A DNA stretch of 64,000 bases from Orthonyx spaldingii (Eukaryota; Chordata; Aves; Passeriformes; Orthonychidae): contig VZTJ01002478.1 of NCBI GenBank assembly GCA_013397795.1, positions 1,080,784 to 1,144,783 on the forward strand, in the 5' to 3' direction. Made by a program: the position numbers and the translations under genes. Every line of letters starts with the position of its first letter. Position 1 is the first letter of the stretch. Shown piece after piece: positions 40,001 through 51,955 of this stretch. The notes under the pieces were generated by a model that was not told where the DNA came from, searched no databases, and saw nothing but the letters and a program-made list of their open reading frames with translations.

Positions 40001-42716
40001 TTCCAGCATATACATTGGACATAAGGTTAATTATAAAATACGATTCTATTATACTTTTTTGTTTCTGTCTGGAAATTACCTGCAAGTATATTGAGAAAGA
40101 GTCACAATCAGATTTCACTATTTATTTTATAACCTCCTAAGCCTGCACTGCTACCTTTTCCTTTTAAGGTCCCTGCCAGTTGCCACTATTCCTTCCTTGC
40201 CCTCTAGTTTACTGGAGTGAACTCTGCACCTCACTGGTGATGTTGTGCATCCCCTCTGATGTGCCTGCTTTAGCTGTGTTTTAGTGTTGCTCAGGAGTGA
40301 AACCCTTAAAACACAAATCCCATGGCCACTGGGTTCTTGGCAGCAGCTGCTCCACCCAGCAGATCTGCTGCTTTTGGAGAGCTCTGCTTAACAGTGTGTC
40401 ATGTAGCCATGGCCTCTGAGCCCTGTGTCCCTGGTGGGGGACTTGCTTTCCTACTACACCAAGGTGCTTCTCTGCTCCCCCACACAACTGTGATCCTGGG
40501 AAGAAGAGTTTGAGAGGGGACAGTTTAAACTGAGTAACAGTAATTCGTGTCATTTGTTGGAGAGGTATATTCATGTTGTATCCTGTGATCACTGTAATTG
40601 ACGAACATACTACTGTTTTGTTGTGGGTAGCACCCTCCTGGTATTTCTTCTCTACCCCTCCTTTTCCTCAGGCTTGCTTACCCTCAGGAGTGGAATTATT
40701 CATGGTCAATGTACTTACTCCTGTATCACCCCAGTAATTTACTACAACTGCTCTGTTCCTTCTTCCCCTTTGATTGGCCTCTCCATGTAGTCATATAGCA
40801 CATAACACAAAGATGGATTGTATGGCATTCTCTGCTGGGGAAAATCAACACATAGAGCAGGCTCACTGCCAAGATGCTCATAATTAAACTGTTGCTATGG
40901 ACAGGATTACATCAATGTTTCTATCAATCATTTGCTGCAGTTTTGTGGCTATTTGTACTAGGATTTTTTTTAGGTTTTAGTTTTTATCTTCCTTTTACTT
41001 AGTTTTCAGTTGAAGTGTTGCAGCACATAGAGGGAGATATAAATAAAAATAATTATTGGAAGACATACGGGAAAAAAAAGAGAAGCCAATTCTCAATTCA
41101 GAGATTGTGTTTGAAGCCACTATCTTTGTGAGGTGTTTACAGTATTTCAGCTATTAGAAATGGCCAGATGCAGTCATTTCCATTCAGTGGTCATCATACT
41201 GTTGTGACCTAAGAGCATGATGCAAAACTGCCATGATGTCTTAATAGTCTGTATGGCCAGAGTGTTAGAAGTTTACATTAAAATGTTGCAAATTCAGTAA
41301 AAGAGCAGCAAAGCAGTTAAACCTTGCGTTTTTCTTCTGTCCCCCATCCCTTCTGATTCATGTACAATAAGTTGTGAGATGGACTACAGAGAGCATAGCG
41401 TGAAGTACACTGATGGATTGGAACAGAGCTTGCTTGCTTGTACTTCACCTGCTGCTGTATCGTTGCTACTGTTATCCTCTATGACAATGATCTTTGGCAA
41501 TTAATTCCCTCTGGTAGCACTCAAAGTGTTTGGTATTAGAGCTAACTAGTGTGCAGTGCATTAAATGGAGAGAGGTGTAGGATTACAGCCAAAATAAGGT
41601 AGTCTGAGTGGTAACAAATGATATCGAGTGCAGCTGAGATCACTGTAACGAGATAAACAGTGTGGTGTCACAAAATTGTCTCCCAGTTGACAAAACAATC
41701 CATATTTTATAGATTGCCTTAAAAATTGAAGGATGGAGTCAATTATAGCCAATTATGATGCTACATTTACTGAAGTAGTTTTTATATCCTTTGGGGAGAA
41801 ATAAGGAAACGTTCAAGTCAGTCAGAAAAAGCTTTTGCATTTGCTTCCCTGTTTTATCTGAACAGTTTTTTCCCATTTCTTCAGGTAAAAGCTGTGTACG
41901 AAAGCTGGGACTAAATTATCTTTAGGAAAAAGGTTTCTCTTTTTTTAGTTATTTTCATTTCTTCATGTCGCACTAAAAACTATGGTAGATAATATGGCAA
42001 GCAGAACAAGAAAATCAAACATCAGCTCCCCCTCCCCTTATGTTTGGGTTTACTCTAAAGGAATTGTAAAGGCAGCCTGGTCATGGCAAAGCCTGCTTAG
42101 TGAATGGTGACATGTTGAATTTGACTTGTTTCTTTCCCAAAAAGGAGCTTTCATGTCACTAAAGAGATACTGAGTAAATACTGCATCTTTTCGTCTTCAC
42201 TCTGTTAAAGTGGAAATAAAGGAGTGAGACCATGAAATGGTTTGCTGTGACCCACAGTTGCTTTTTAGTGAATAGATGTGAAATGGGATACAGAAGCAGT
42301 GTATTGATGACGGACAGACAGACGTGCATGTTCTTAAGAGATCTGAGACATCGCCTAAATGGCTGAGAGGCAAGCATTTATTTAATGGCATTTACTCTGT
42401 CAAGTAGATTATCTCCCACCTCTGTCTGGATTCCCAGGAAGCATGTTGGGGAGCTGTGCATCCCATCTATCTCATGCTGGAGCACTGACCACGAGAAGTA
42501 GTTTCCCTTCCCTAGCAAAGCACGTTCTTGGTAATTAGTGGAAGATTCGGATATGCAGGCAAAGGTGTATTGAGAGATGAAAGCCTATAGTAAACAAGTT
42601 GAGTAATGTTTCAAAATGTTACTCTTCTCCTGTGTTCAGGATTTCGTTCACCAGCTAACTTCAGAGGGTGACCTAGTACATGTGCCAATGACAAAAGCTA
42701 GTTGTAACAATTCAGA
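37078..42716. other. Gene-free stretch
   Basis: AT-rich DNA with a (CA)n microsatellite at 39176-39190 and a GC-richer patch at 40140-40520 that carries opposed chance frames. No exon, RNA gene or mobile element is recognised. Confidence 0.55.
39176..39190. repeat. (CA)n microsatellite
   Basis: About seven CA units in an otherwise non-repetitive context. Confidence 0.8.
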
Positions 42717-43200
42717 TCATGCTCTCTGCTTTATGAAATGGGATTGTAAAAATCCTCTCAAAAATGACATCTGAAATAGCATTAAAACACAATTTCCCTT
42801 TGATAAGGTTTTAAGGCACTCATATGAAAAGTGACACTGCTTGAGTGGCTCTATGTCAGCATTATGCAATGTGTTGCATATAAGTGACATTAATCCATTA
42901 AGGGTGTGAGGGTCACTTATTTTTCTCATGAAATCATTAAATACCTTTATTGATTTCTGTTCAATCAGTTGCATTTTGCTCGAATAGAGCAATCTCTAGA
43001 CATGCTAATAGAGCTGTTTCTAATAATGTTTATAAGCCATAGTTTTAATGACAGATATTGCACTGAAAATAAATTATCATGCCTAAGTAAAACACAAAGG
43101 AGCTTAGGGAAGCAATAATATTGTGCTGTTTGCAAATTACCTGAGCCTACTTTATTGCAAAAAAGATGATTTTGTGACATAGATATTCTAAAATCATTAA
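42717..43200. promoter_or_regulatory. Candidate conserved noncoding element
   Basis: This block lacks homopolymers and simple repeats and is dense in homeodomain- and POU/CEBP-like motifs. It includes an inverted pair TATGCAA (42863-42869) and TTGCATA (42874-42880), and a TAATCC motif at 42891-42896. Such texture is typical of vertebrate developmental enhancers, but conservation cannot be tested here. The 91-codon minus frame over it is probably chance. Confidence 0.3.
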
Positions 43201-44399
43201 TTAACTATTGTCAGTACATTCTTTGCGTTTTATAATTGTACAAAATTAATTTATATATGTTTGGACTGCTTCTGTTGCATGATGATAAAGCATCTTTTAA
43301 AAATCAAATGCAAACCTGGAAACCCTTTCATAGTAAATATAAAATTTGTAGTACTAGTTTTTATGCTGAAGGCTGGTTAAAACTTGGATCATAACAAATG
43401 CTATACACTGGGATGGCATGTACTTAGTGTATTACTAGATTATTTTGTCATGTCAAGCAATGTGAGTGTATGAAAAGCTAGTAGATCAAATACAAGTAAA
43501 AGTATCATTCTTCATTTTTTTCATTAATGAACTGATCTCTTAGGAGGAAGTACATAAGACTCAATTAAATATAACAGGTGCATTTTAGTGCTGTATGAAT
43601 GGATGTGTACTAGACAAAGGGAAAAAAAAAAGAAAAAAGAAAGTAGTTTTTTGTTCTCCCTACTTGGATGCCATCCTAATGACTTTATCTTGACAGTTAG
43701 CCTGAGCTTGTTTCCTTTCCTTAAAGATAACTTAAGCTGTATTTTCTATATGATGGGAGAGTTGTGATAGTCCTGTTAATTTTTGCAGTTTTCTAATACT
43801 GTAATTGTTGCTTTTTACCACACCTCTTCTAGCTTTTTTCCCTTTGGGTGCATACAGTTTCTCAGAGTAAATTGCCAGCTTTACCCTGAGCATAGCAAAA
43901 GCAGACTGGTACATTTATCTCTGCAGCTAAAACGTGAAGTTTTTGCTTTCAAGCAGTGAATTGCATCCAGCTGAGGAATTACTGTTTGGGTTTTTGAGTT
44001 TCTGCACTAGAAGCCTTAAGGGACTCTGACAGGTCTTGTCGAATAGCGTTGGTCATCCTTGTCTCAGACACCAATGGTGCCAAGTACTGGCGAGTTTATT
44101 GCATTGTGTCTGGAGAAGCTGTTGTTCACTCAGCATTTTCTTCATAAGATGCCTGCCTGATTTCATTGAAGGAAACCTGAGCAAGGGTGTGTTATTAATG
44201 AATTATGACAAGCCTTTTGCCTGTCAGGCAGAGAGGTTCCTGCTATCTCCTTTTAAGACAAAAACATAATGGAAGATGCTCAGCTGGGCAAGCTCTCTGA
44301 TGATACTCCTTAAGTGCTCATCCCAGGCTGATGTGAATACGCAGAGAGCCGTGAAGCTGCAAGTGGCAGCGTTTAATACCATCTCCCTCATAATGCCTG
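43201..44399. other. Gene-free stretch upstream of the CpG island
   Basis: AT-rich with a long A-rich run near 43619-43641. The final 130 bases become GC-richer and lead into the island. No gene recognised. Confidence 0.5.
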
Positions 44400-44822
44400 A
44401 ATAATTTTCCGGAGAGCGATCGCCGCAGCTGCCGTGAACGCGGTTATTTGTTTATTTTTCACCTTGTCCTGGCGGATTGCTGACCGAGCTAATCTGCCGC
44501 ACGCGCGGGGCTGGCGGCGGGGGGGACACGGCGACGTTTCCTTGCTCTGCTGGCAGCGCCAGCGCTCTCCGGAGCGCGGCAGGAGCGGCAGCCGGAGCCC
44601 CAGGCAGGCTCCCGAAGCCCGGCACAGTTCCACGGGCTGGCTCCCGAGGCCACTCTGCGAGGGGAGCTGAGCGATGCTGGCGAAGGATGGGAAGGAGGCA
44701 GTGAGGGAGCCGGCTTATGTTTTTCTTAATGGATGTTTGTGAGCAGCAAGGAGATGGCGTGGGCTGTCGGGGTGAGTTATGGAGCGCGTTCTGCGATCTC
44801 CCTCCGGTCGGGCGGCTCATTA
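44400..44822. promoter_or_regulatory. Internal CpG island, probable promoter
   Basis: CpG density and GC content rise sharply here (several dozen CpGs in about 420 bases) and fall again after 44822, whereas the flanks are AT-rich. Motifs such as GCGATCGCCGC and CACGCGCGGGG are typical of TATA-less island promoters. No CR1 or LTR signature is present, so this is not a GC-rich transposon. Frames on both strands (for example 122 codons on minus, 44452-44820) are open mainly because stop codons are rare in GC-rich DNA. A good plus-strand donor at its 3' edge favours rightward transcription. It could be an alternative promoter of a gene spanning the window or a separate noncoding RNA promoter. Confidence 0.7.
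44674..44771 (+). other. Possible (alternative) first exon ending at a splice donor
   Basis: A strong donor, GGG|GTGAGT, ends the putative exon at 44771. Three upstream ATGs can be considered. The one at 44754 has G at -3 and G at +4 and would give MAWAVG in phase 0 at the donor. The one at 44717 gives an open frame (MFFLMDVCEQQGDGVGCR) reaching the donor in another phase. The one at 44674 gives a 22-codon upstream frame ending TGA at 44740-44742. The exon's 5' end cannot be set; 44674 is only the first ATG considered. I do not recognise the peptides. Partner exons are not identified in the window. Confidence 0.3.
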
Positions 44823-47489
44823 TGTTAAACAGTGCAGCTTTTAAAGCGCCGTAGCTCTCTTTTATGTGCTTTGGCCTTCATTTGCTGAAATGCTTCAAGT
44901 TCACAGTGCTCAAGTAATTTTGGAAACGGGATGTAATTACAAAGGTTTCTTGTGCTTACCAACAGCTTTTTTGAACCAGTGTAATTATCATTACTTGTGG
45001 ATACTGTAAATTGAATATCCCCTCCCTAATTACATTAAACTCAAGGGTTGTCTGCTTAAACAGCCAAATAAGAAAAGTTCACCCGTTACTATAAATAGAA
45101 AAATTGTTCTTTTAGTTCTGCTGACCTTTAAAGCAAAGTGCTTTTCCTGATGTTGTCAGGTGTACATTATAAAGAGAGCTTGTTATTAGACCTGTAATGA
45201 GGAATTCTGTTAGAATGGCTTTCTGAAAACCTCATTTATTCAGTGTTTTCTACCTGCATGACAAAATTAAAGTTTCAGGGTGCTTTAGGACTTTCGGAGG
45301 GCTGGCCGCTGTTTTGCACCTCACCTGTTCTGCCGGTGATTTGTAGCTGCCCAGTGCTACTGCCAGTGCTCAAAGGCAGCAGCTGTAACTACAGCAACTT
45401 AGCCCTGCCCTTTGAAAACAACATGGGGTCAACAGAATGATTTATCTAGTGATTCAAGGGTTTCTGTGATTAATTAATGTTTCTTCTCTCACTTCGGGAG
45501 ACAGACAATGACTTAACTTGTAGTGGGCAGCAGAACAGAGAGAGAGAAGTGGTGGTTGCCTGATTTTGGTTTTCTTTGGTTAAGAGAAGTGCCTCTAGTC
45601 TTGCTGAAATGTTGTCCCATCTGATAGATGGACACAGAGCTTGAGTTAGTGAGTTGATGTGCCTGCCTTGGGTTCGGTCTCTATCCTGTCACAACTTCAC
45701 CAATTCTATGCCTTGTCTTACGAATACTGAAGGCATTTCTGTGAGAAGTTTGATTGACTCCCACTTACTTGTGGTGACTGAGATTTTTAGTGCATTGCTA
45801 CCAGCTAATATTTCCTTTGCGTTCTGGATTCTACTTTAATTAAAATCAGACTGTTTATTCCTATAGATGCTTTTTTGTTAGTTGAGATAACTTGTATTTC
45901 TAGCACATCCTGCTGAGTGCCCTTCATGACGTGTCTTTAAAACGTGCTTGGACAGCACAAATTGAGAAGTGTCTTCGAAAAAGAAAGAGACTTCAATTAC
46001 TTCAATGGTAGAAAATTACAGCTGTAAGAAAAGAATAAAAAAAAAACCCCTTTATTTCATAGTGTAACACTGTAACATTTGAATGGAACAAATTCTTAAG
46101 TGATTTTTAATGGCATGTAGGGCTAAAACAAAGACAAAAAATAATTTGCAACTTAGTCTGTTTTAAATGTGTTATGAGTCCATCCACAGCAACTCTTACC
46201 TAACAGTTTAAACTAATTAAATACCCTGCATTGTTTTATTTCTTATTAAAAAATAATCATGTTCATATTTGATACATTTATGGGTTTAAAATTAAGGAAT
46301 AACTAATTATCACAGTTCTGGTTTTTCTTTCAATGTATTGTCTCTCTGTATTTATTCTATTACATGATAGGCACAGCTACTGTAAAGGTTGGTTATAGAT
46401 TGTGTTGATAGTATATTTCTCTTATACACAAGGGTGGGAATATGTGAATAGACAGTATTTTATGCAAGTAAGTAGAGGTTACACTATAGATAGCCACTAC
46501 AGATAGACAGAATTTGTGTCTGATATGTAACAATCCAAATGAAAACCAGAACATTCTCATGGCTCATGAAATTATACAAAGATACGAGTAATATGAGTCC
46601 ATTTGCACACAGACAAACCTTTTCTCATAAAAGCAAAAAGGAGATGTTGTAGTAGAGATGTGTAGAGATTAGCTAGAAATCTGAAGGCCTAAACTTAATT
46701 TAGTTGTTCCCTGTTACAGAACCTCAGTAGGTAAAAGTGTTTTTCTGTTGTCAAGTACCAAAAGACTGGTTCCAGCAGCATCTTGAGCAGTCTGTCTGAT
46801 AGGGAAGAAAATGAGGAAAAGAGAGCAGGGAGTAACAGAAGACTTCGAAGATTTTTAGTTTAAATTGTTTTTACTCACCCTTTTGTGGGCTCTTGTACTT
46901 ACCCTTTAAAGCTTAAAACCTTGTCGCTTCAAGATGGCACGGCAAAATGATTTTTAGCTGGCTGTATATGGCTGAAGTGAAGACAAATCTTCAAACTTGT
47001 CCTTTCCCAGCAATTTCAAGTACTGGGTAAAGCTTGTGCATTCAGCAGTAGCTAAGCTTTTGATGTATAGTAATGCCTTATAACAGAGCTCATTGGTTGT
47101 ATGTGTGTAATTCGACAACCTCTTTTTTTGAATGGTTTATCAGCAAGTACGTAGAAGACGCTGTCTCCTTGAATTTTGGATACAGTCTCAGAGAACTTTT
47201 GTGAAACGGAGATGCAGACAGTGTTAAAACTGCTGTCTTTGTCACCCTAATTACAGGTCACTCTTCTGTTTTAAGCTGCTTTCTGTTTTGTTCCAACCTT
47301 TGTAAAAGCAAACACAAAATACTCAGTGATGAAGCATGTCCCCTAAACATATCACTGGAAGAAGAGACCATGTATGAACTGAGTGACATTACAAAGTGGC
47401 ATAATTGTGTTCTCTGCTTTGCTTCCTGTTCGGCTCTTAACAATACCTAATATTTGGGCTGCTTTCTTTTGGCAGCTGAGCACTGAGCT
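44823..47489. other. Gene-free stretch after the CpG island
   Basis: AT-rich unique DNA. The first 280 bases (to about 45110) have the even, repeat-free texture seen in conserved noncoding DNA. The rest shows only short chance frames. Confidence 0.5.
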
Positions 47490-48500
47490 GACATTTTGAT
47501 GGCATTATTTATTGTAACCTCAAGGTCTCACTCCTGAGCGATAATGTTCAGCTCAGAGCCCATCACTGTACATGTTAAGTTAAGGTTATATTTTCCCATG
47601 TGCATCACTCTACGCTTATCCACACTGAATTTAATTTACCATTTCATTGTCTAGTCACTCAATTTCATAAGGTCCTGTGATTCTTCACCACTTGCCCCCA
47701 TCCTTAATGCCATGAATAAATTTGTATCATCTGCAAACTTGGTTGCTTCAGTGCTCAGCTACCTTTCCAGGTCAATTACATGTATGGGAAGAGGAGCAGA
47801 TCCCAGTGCAGATCCCTGAGGTACTCCACAGGTAATCCTCCACTATGCAGGTTTGACCATTTACCACTAATTTCTGGTTATGTCTCTTAACCAATTATAT
47901 TGCTGTGCAGAGACCTCTGTTTTGCCATGGGTGCTTAGTTTCTTTAAAAGCCTTTGGTGAAGTACCTGTTAAAAGCTTTTTTGAAATTGATTGACTGGAT
48001 CACTGGTTTCACATGTTTGTTTGAGCTATTCAAAGAATTGGGTTAATTTTGTGAGACTTCACTTAATGAAAACTGAAATTTGATTCTTCTTAGACCCCAC
48101 TTAGGGCCCACTTAGTCTTTTTGCTATTATAGTTTCTATTAACTTCACTAGCGTATAGATGTCAGGTTTGCAGGTTGCTGTTCCCCTGGAGCTTCTCTGG
48201 AACCTGTATTAGAATTTGGCAGCACATTAGCCACAATGGAGACCTGTAGTAGCAAGGCACTGTGGAGAGGGATGATCATTAGTAATTCAGCTATTCTTCC
48301 TTTTCAGTTTGCACTCTCAGGTGAATGCTGTCTAGTGCCAGCCATTTGTTACTTCATTCACAGAAAAATTTGGGGTTTTCTGTAACACCCACTGTAACAG
48401 AGTTCCTTGTTCCCACTAACAGTAATAATTTTAATCATAAATTAAAAACAGAAGAGTTGTTAAAAAGTAGATTTAAAAAATGCAAGTCTTCTGCTATTAT
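47490..48500 (-). mobile_element. Ancient CR1-type LINE, reverse-transcriptase fossil
   Basis: Read on the minus strand, three reverse-transcriptase landmarks appear in proper order. NFKKAF at 47971-47988 corresponds to the DFSKAFD region of CR1 polymerases, GVPQGSALG at 47801-47827 to the GVPQGS block, and KFADDT at 47724-47740 to the catalytic box with both aspartates. Stops and frameshifts interrupt the frame, so this is a dead copy. Similarity to the old CR1/L3-like elements I recall from turtles and crocodilians appears to continue to about 48500. No 5' end or 3' tail is visible, so both ends are estimates. Divergence suggests insertion long before modern bird groups arose. Confidence 0.85.
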
Positions 48501-51500
48501 TTGCAAGTAACCTGTTATTACACTTTGCTTTGTTTGATTTTGTATATTTTCATTTCCCTTACTGGTGTTTGAGAAAATAATGCAAACAGTTGAAGAAAGG
48601 GCAAGATTTCATTTACAGAGAACTAGATTTTTAAAATCCTGAAAATGCATAGAGTTGTTATATCAGTTAAATAAATCTGAGATATTTGAAACCATGGTGC
48701 TCAGGAAAGGAAGCAGTATTTTTAATTTGGCAATTTCTTTTTACTAAAACACACATGGCCTATATCAGTAATTATCAATCTTAAATTATGTTAGACAAAT
48801 TTAGTGGATAATAAATGTGCGATAGCACCATGTGTGGTTTCTGAGTGAAGCTTTTGTCCTATTTTTTTTGGGGGGAACATTCATTTGACATTCCTCATTA
48901 CATAGCTCCCTTTCAAAGCTGAATTTAAAAAATGACTGAAGGATATATCCTTTTGGAGTCACAATCCACCATTTCTTTGGACAAAGCTGTGTCAGTGTTT
49001 GTATTATAGATTCAGATTTTAGGGATTTGGAAACGGGTTTTAGCCACACTAGGCTTAAATTTTGAATCCATCAAGTTTCTGGCCTCTTTTAACTCCCTTA
49101 AGTGGAGTTCTCACTCCACAAGGCAGAAGAATATTGCAGGTGAAATCCTTGACAGCAGGTCCTTTTGCTTTTTGAAAGCAAAGAGCAGAAAAGCTTCTCA
49201 GGTATCTGCAGAATCGTAGCCATGATTTTACTGCAGAGCTCTGCCGAGGAAAGCTGTCCCACTCAGTCCGTGGAGACAGAGCAAGAGCTTGTTCTTGTGT
49301 TTTTATCTTACGGAAATGGGCTTTGTGGTCCTTTATAGAGTCCCATATGATGGAAAAACTTGCAGCTCTGATCCTCCAGCTTCATTCTACTCTGTGTTTC
49401 ACATCCTGTCAGTCCTCAGTGGGAGAAATGACTGATTCCCTTTTTCTTCTGCCATGGGCGTTCAGGGACATGAGGTATGATTCATCACAGACACACCACT
49501 CAAGCTGATGCTCCCAGTATGCTCATATTGGAGGAATGAGAAAAGAGTACCGTTGTAACTGGGATTACAGCATTTTTCCAGTTATGCTTAAGGACTTCGC
49601 CAATTGTAAGAAGAAACAGTTTTTGTATTGGCATGTTTTCTGTTTGTCAAGGTGAAGAGAGAGGAAAACAGGGCAAAAATCACTAGGTAGTGAGGTAAAA
49701 TGATTTACAAATAATACATGGAACTAACATGATGTGCATTTAATTTAAACAGTTTGGCAGGCAAATATTAAATCAAAACTTACCTGTAGAACCGAGAACT
49801 GTTTATATAGGACTTGCACAGAACTGTTTGATAGCAATCTTGTTCCTGTTCTTTCACTTTTGTAACTTATTGTGAATTCACTTGTAAATTACCAGTGAAC
49901 TGAAGTACCTTCATAATCCTTTGCTAGCACAAGGAAATACAGTGTAAAAGAATTGCCAAGTTCTAGTCCAACTCTACTTTTTTAATGATAAGTACATGCA
50001 ATTTACAGAATTGCAGGCTTCAGGAAGACTTCCCCACATCTTTCCCCCCGGTATTCGTAATGTCTAGAGAAATCCCCTGGCTTTTGCCCTCTGAAAGATC
50101 TCTTTGGCAAAGTATCTTGGCAGTATCAGAAACAGAGCAAGGAATAAGTTGGACATCAGCACTCCAAATTGGTCAGATCCTGCTGTCAGGTTTTGTATTG
50201 AGGAAAAACTCCCTCACACGTCTGACAAAAAACTTCGAGGCCTTTCATCTTAGGTTGTGCTTTCAGGCAGGATCACCTGCCAGGATTACAGAGACATATT
50301 ACACCCATGTTAAATCTAGTTCATTTCAGGAATCGTGAGCATTGGTCTCCTGAGGACTAACATCTATATAAAAATAATTTGAAAAAGTGTAGGAGAGAAG
50401 CTATTTAGCAAGAGGATTTTTAAAGTTTGTTTCAAACAAAATAGATGTGGCAGAAGCCACAAGCTACTTTTTCAAAAAAAGAAAAAAAGAACAGAAAAGT
50501 GGGAGTTTAAGTAAGGATGGTGAGTCTTTATGTAGAAGATGGTCTGGTCTTTGGGAGATTTCTGAGGATATGCCAAGGACAGGAATGAGCTGTAGGTTTG
50601 TGCATACCAGCAACTCATGACAGCTGATTTAGTACTAACATTGCATTCTTTCCACATAGCATGTCCAACATGTGTATATCCATACATACTTTTTCATACC
50701 TGCATGGAGTTTATCTAAGACAACAATGTTGATCTTTAGATCTAGTATCAGGCATGATATTTTCTGGCCACAAATTGGCCATTTGTACTACCTTTCTAAG
50801 TATATAATATCGATGTCTACAGCAATAATAATGAAGCGTTGTGGGTGGAAGTGCTGTTGGAGTTTCTGTAGGGAGTAAGAGACCTCAAGATAAACAACAA
50901 AGCTTGGTCTATTTTCAGACCTCCTATGGAGAGAGCAGCTACTGAATGCACAGATAAACTGGGAGGGACCATAAAATTATTTCAGTAGGTGACTTAAAAT
51001 CCAGATATTTTTTGCAGGGAATTTGTTCTGAGTGTTCTTTCAGGGAGTTTTGGGAGTCACAGCTCATTGCCTATGTGCAGCAAGATTTGCAGCCCAGTTG
51101 TTAATTTAGTCAGTTTTCTGCTGCCCTTCAAGGCCTGGCTGAAGTCTTTTGATGATTGGCCTCCTTTCCTCAAGCTCTCACTTCTTTGACTCGCAGCAGC
51201 AGGCCAGCCTAGCTCATAGCCAGCACACTTTCTGCTCCAGAAAGGCTTTTGGTGAGGAGGGTAACCAAGGCCAAGTTGTGTGAATTATTCTTCAGTCATA
51301 GTCTGCTCCCAGCTGTCCTCTTCCTTGGCAGCAAGGGAGCAGGCAGGGACTGCATTGGGCACGAACCCAGAGCTAATGCACACGCAGAATAATCATTGTG
51401 TGTGGGTTTAGTAAATCCAGCTTTTCTGGATCCCCCCTATTTGGCTGCATCTTTACAGCCTGCAGACAGTGCTGCTCCTGCTGTGAAGCTGGACCCCACT

Positions 51501-51880
51501 GTGGTAGCTGACATGGCTTGATGGGTTTGTTGCCAAATGTACCATCATTTCTGGTGACACTGAGAATAATTTCTAAACTTCACTGGTGTAAGCACTGTCT
51601 CCTTAAAATGTAGACTGGAGGAACAACTAGCAGATTCCTTCTTTCTGCCTGTTTATTTTAGGTCTTAATAGACTTAAGTATTTCAGGACTCTGTAGTAAA
51701 ATAAATGCCTGAGGGAGCCTGAAATGTTCACACGTAACTAGGGCTGGCAGGAGAACAAAAATTCAGTGTCATGAAAAATTTAGCAGGCTTGGTATTCGTC
51801 TTGATGAGGAACTAAACACGGTTCTTCAGAGATTTTAATGAAAAAAAAGAGGGAGAGCAAGTTGCTCTGCTATTAGCTGT
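48501..51880. other. Gene-free stretch
   Basis: AT-rich with chance frames up to 117 codons (plus, 49985-50338) that carry no recognisable motif. No mobile element recognised. Confidence 0.5.
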
Positions 51881-51955
51881 AGGCTCATTAGCTGAGGCAC
51901 TCACCTGGAAGGTAGGAGACCCAGACTTAATCGTCTGGCCTGAATCAAGCAAAAC
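51881..51955 (+). repeat. tRNA-like ancient repeat relic
   Basis: The sequence resembles the 5' part of a tRNA-derived element: TTAGCTGAGGCACTCACCTGG, then a GGAGACCCAGACTT stretch where a B box would lie. It recalls a dispersed repeat common in turtle and crocodilian genomes. It is too decayed to fold as a tRNA, and the family name is uncertain. Confidence 0.4.

Noticed and set aside
44434..44820. Open frames of 75-122 codons on both strands of the CpG island
   Set aside because: Opposed overlapping frames in very GC-rich DNA are expected because stop codons are rare; no family motif is present.
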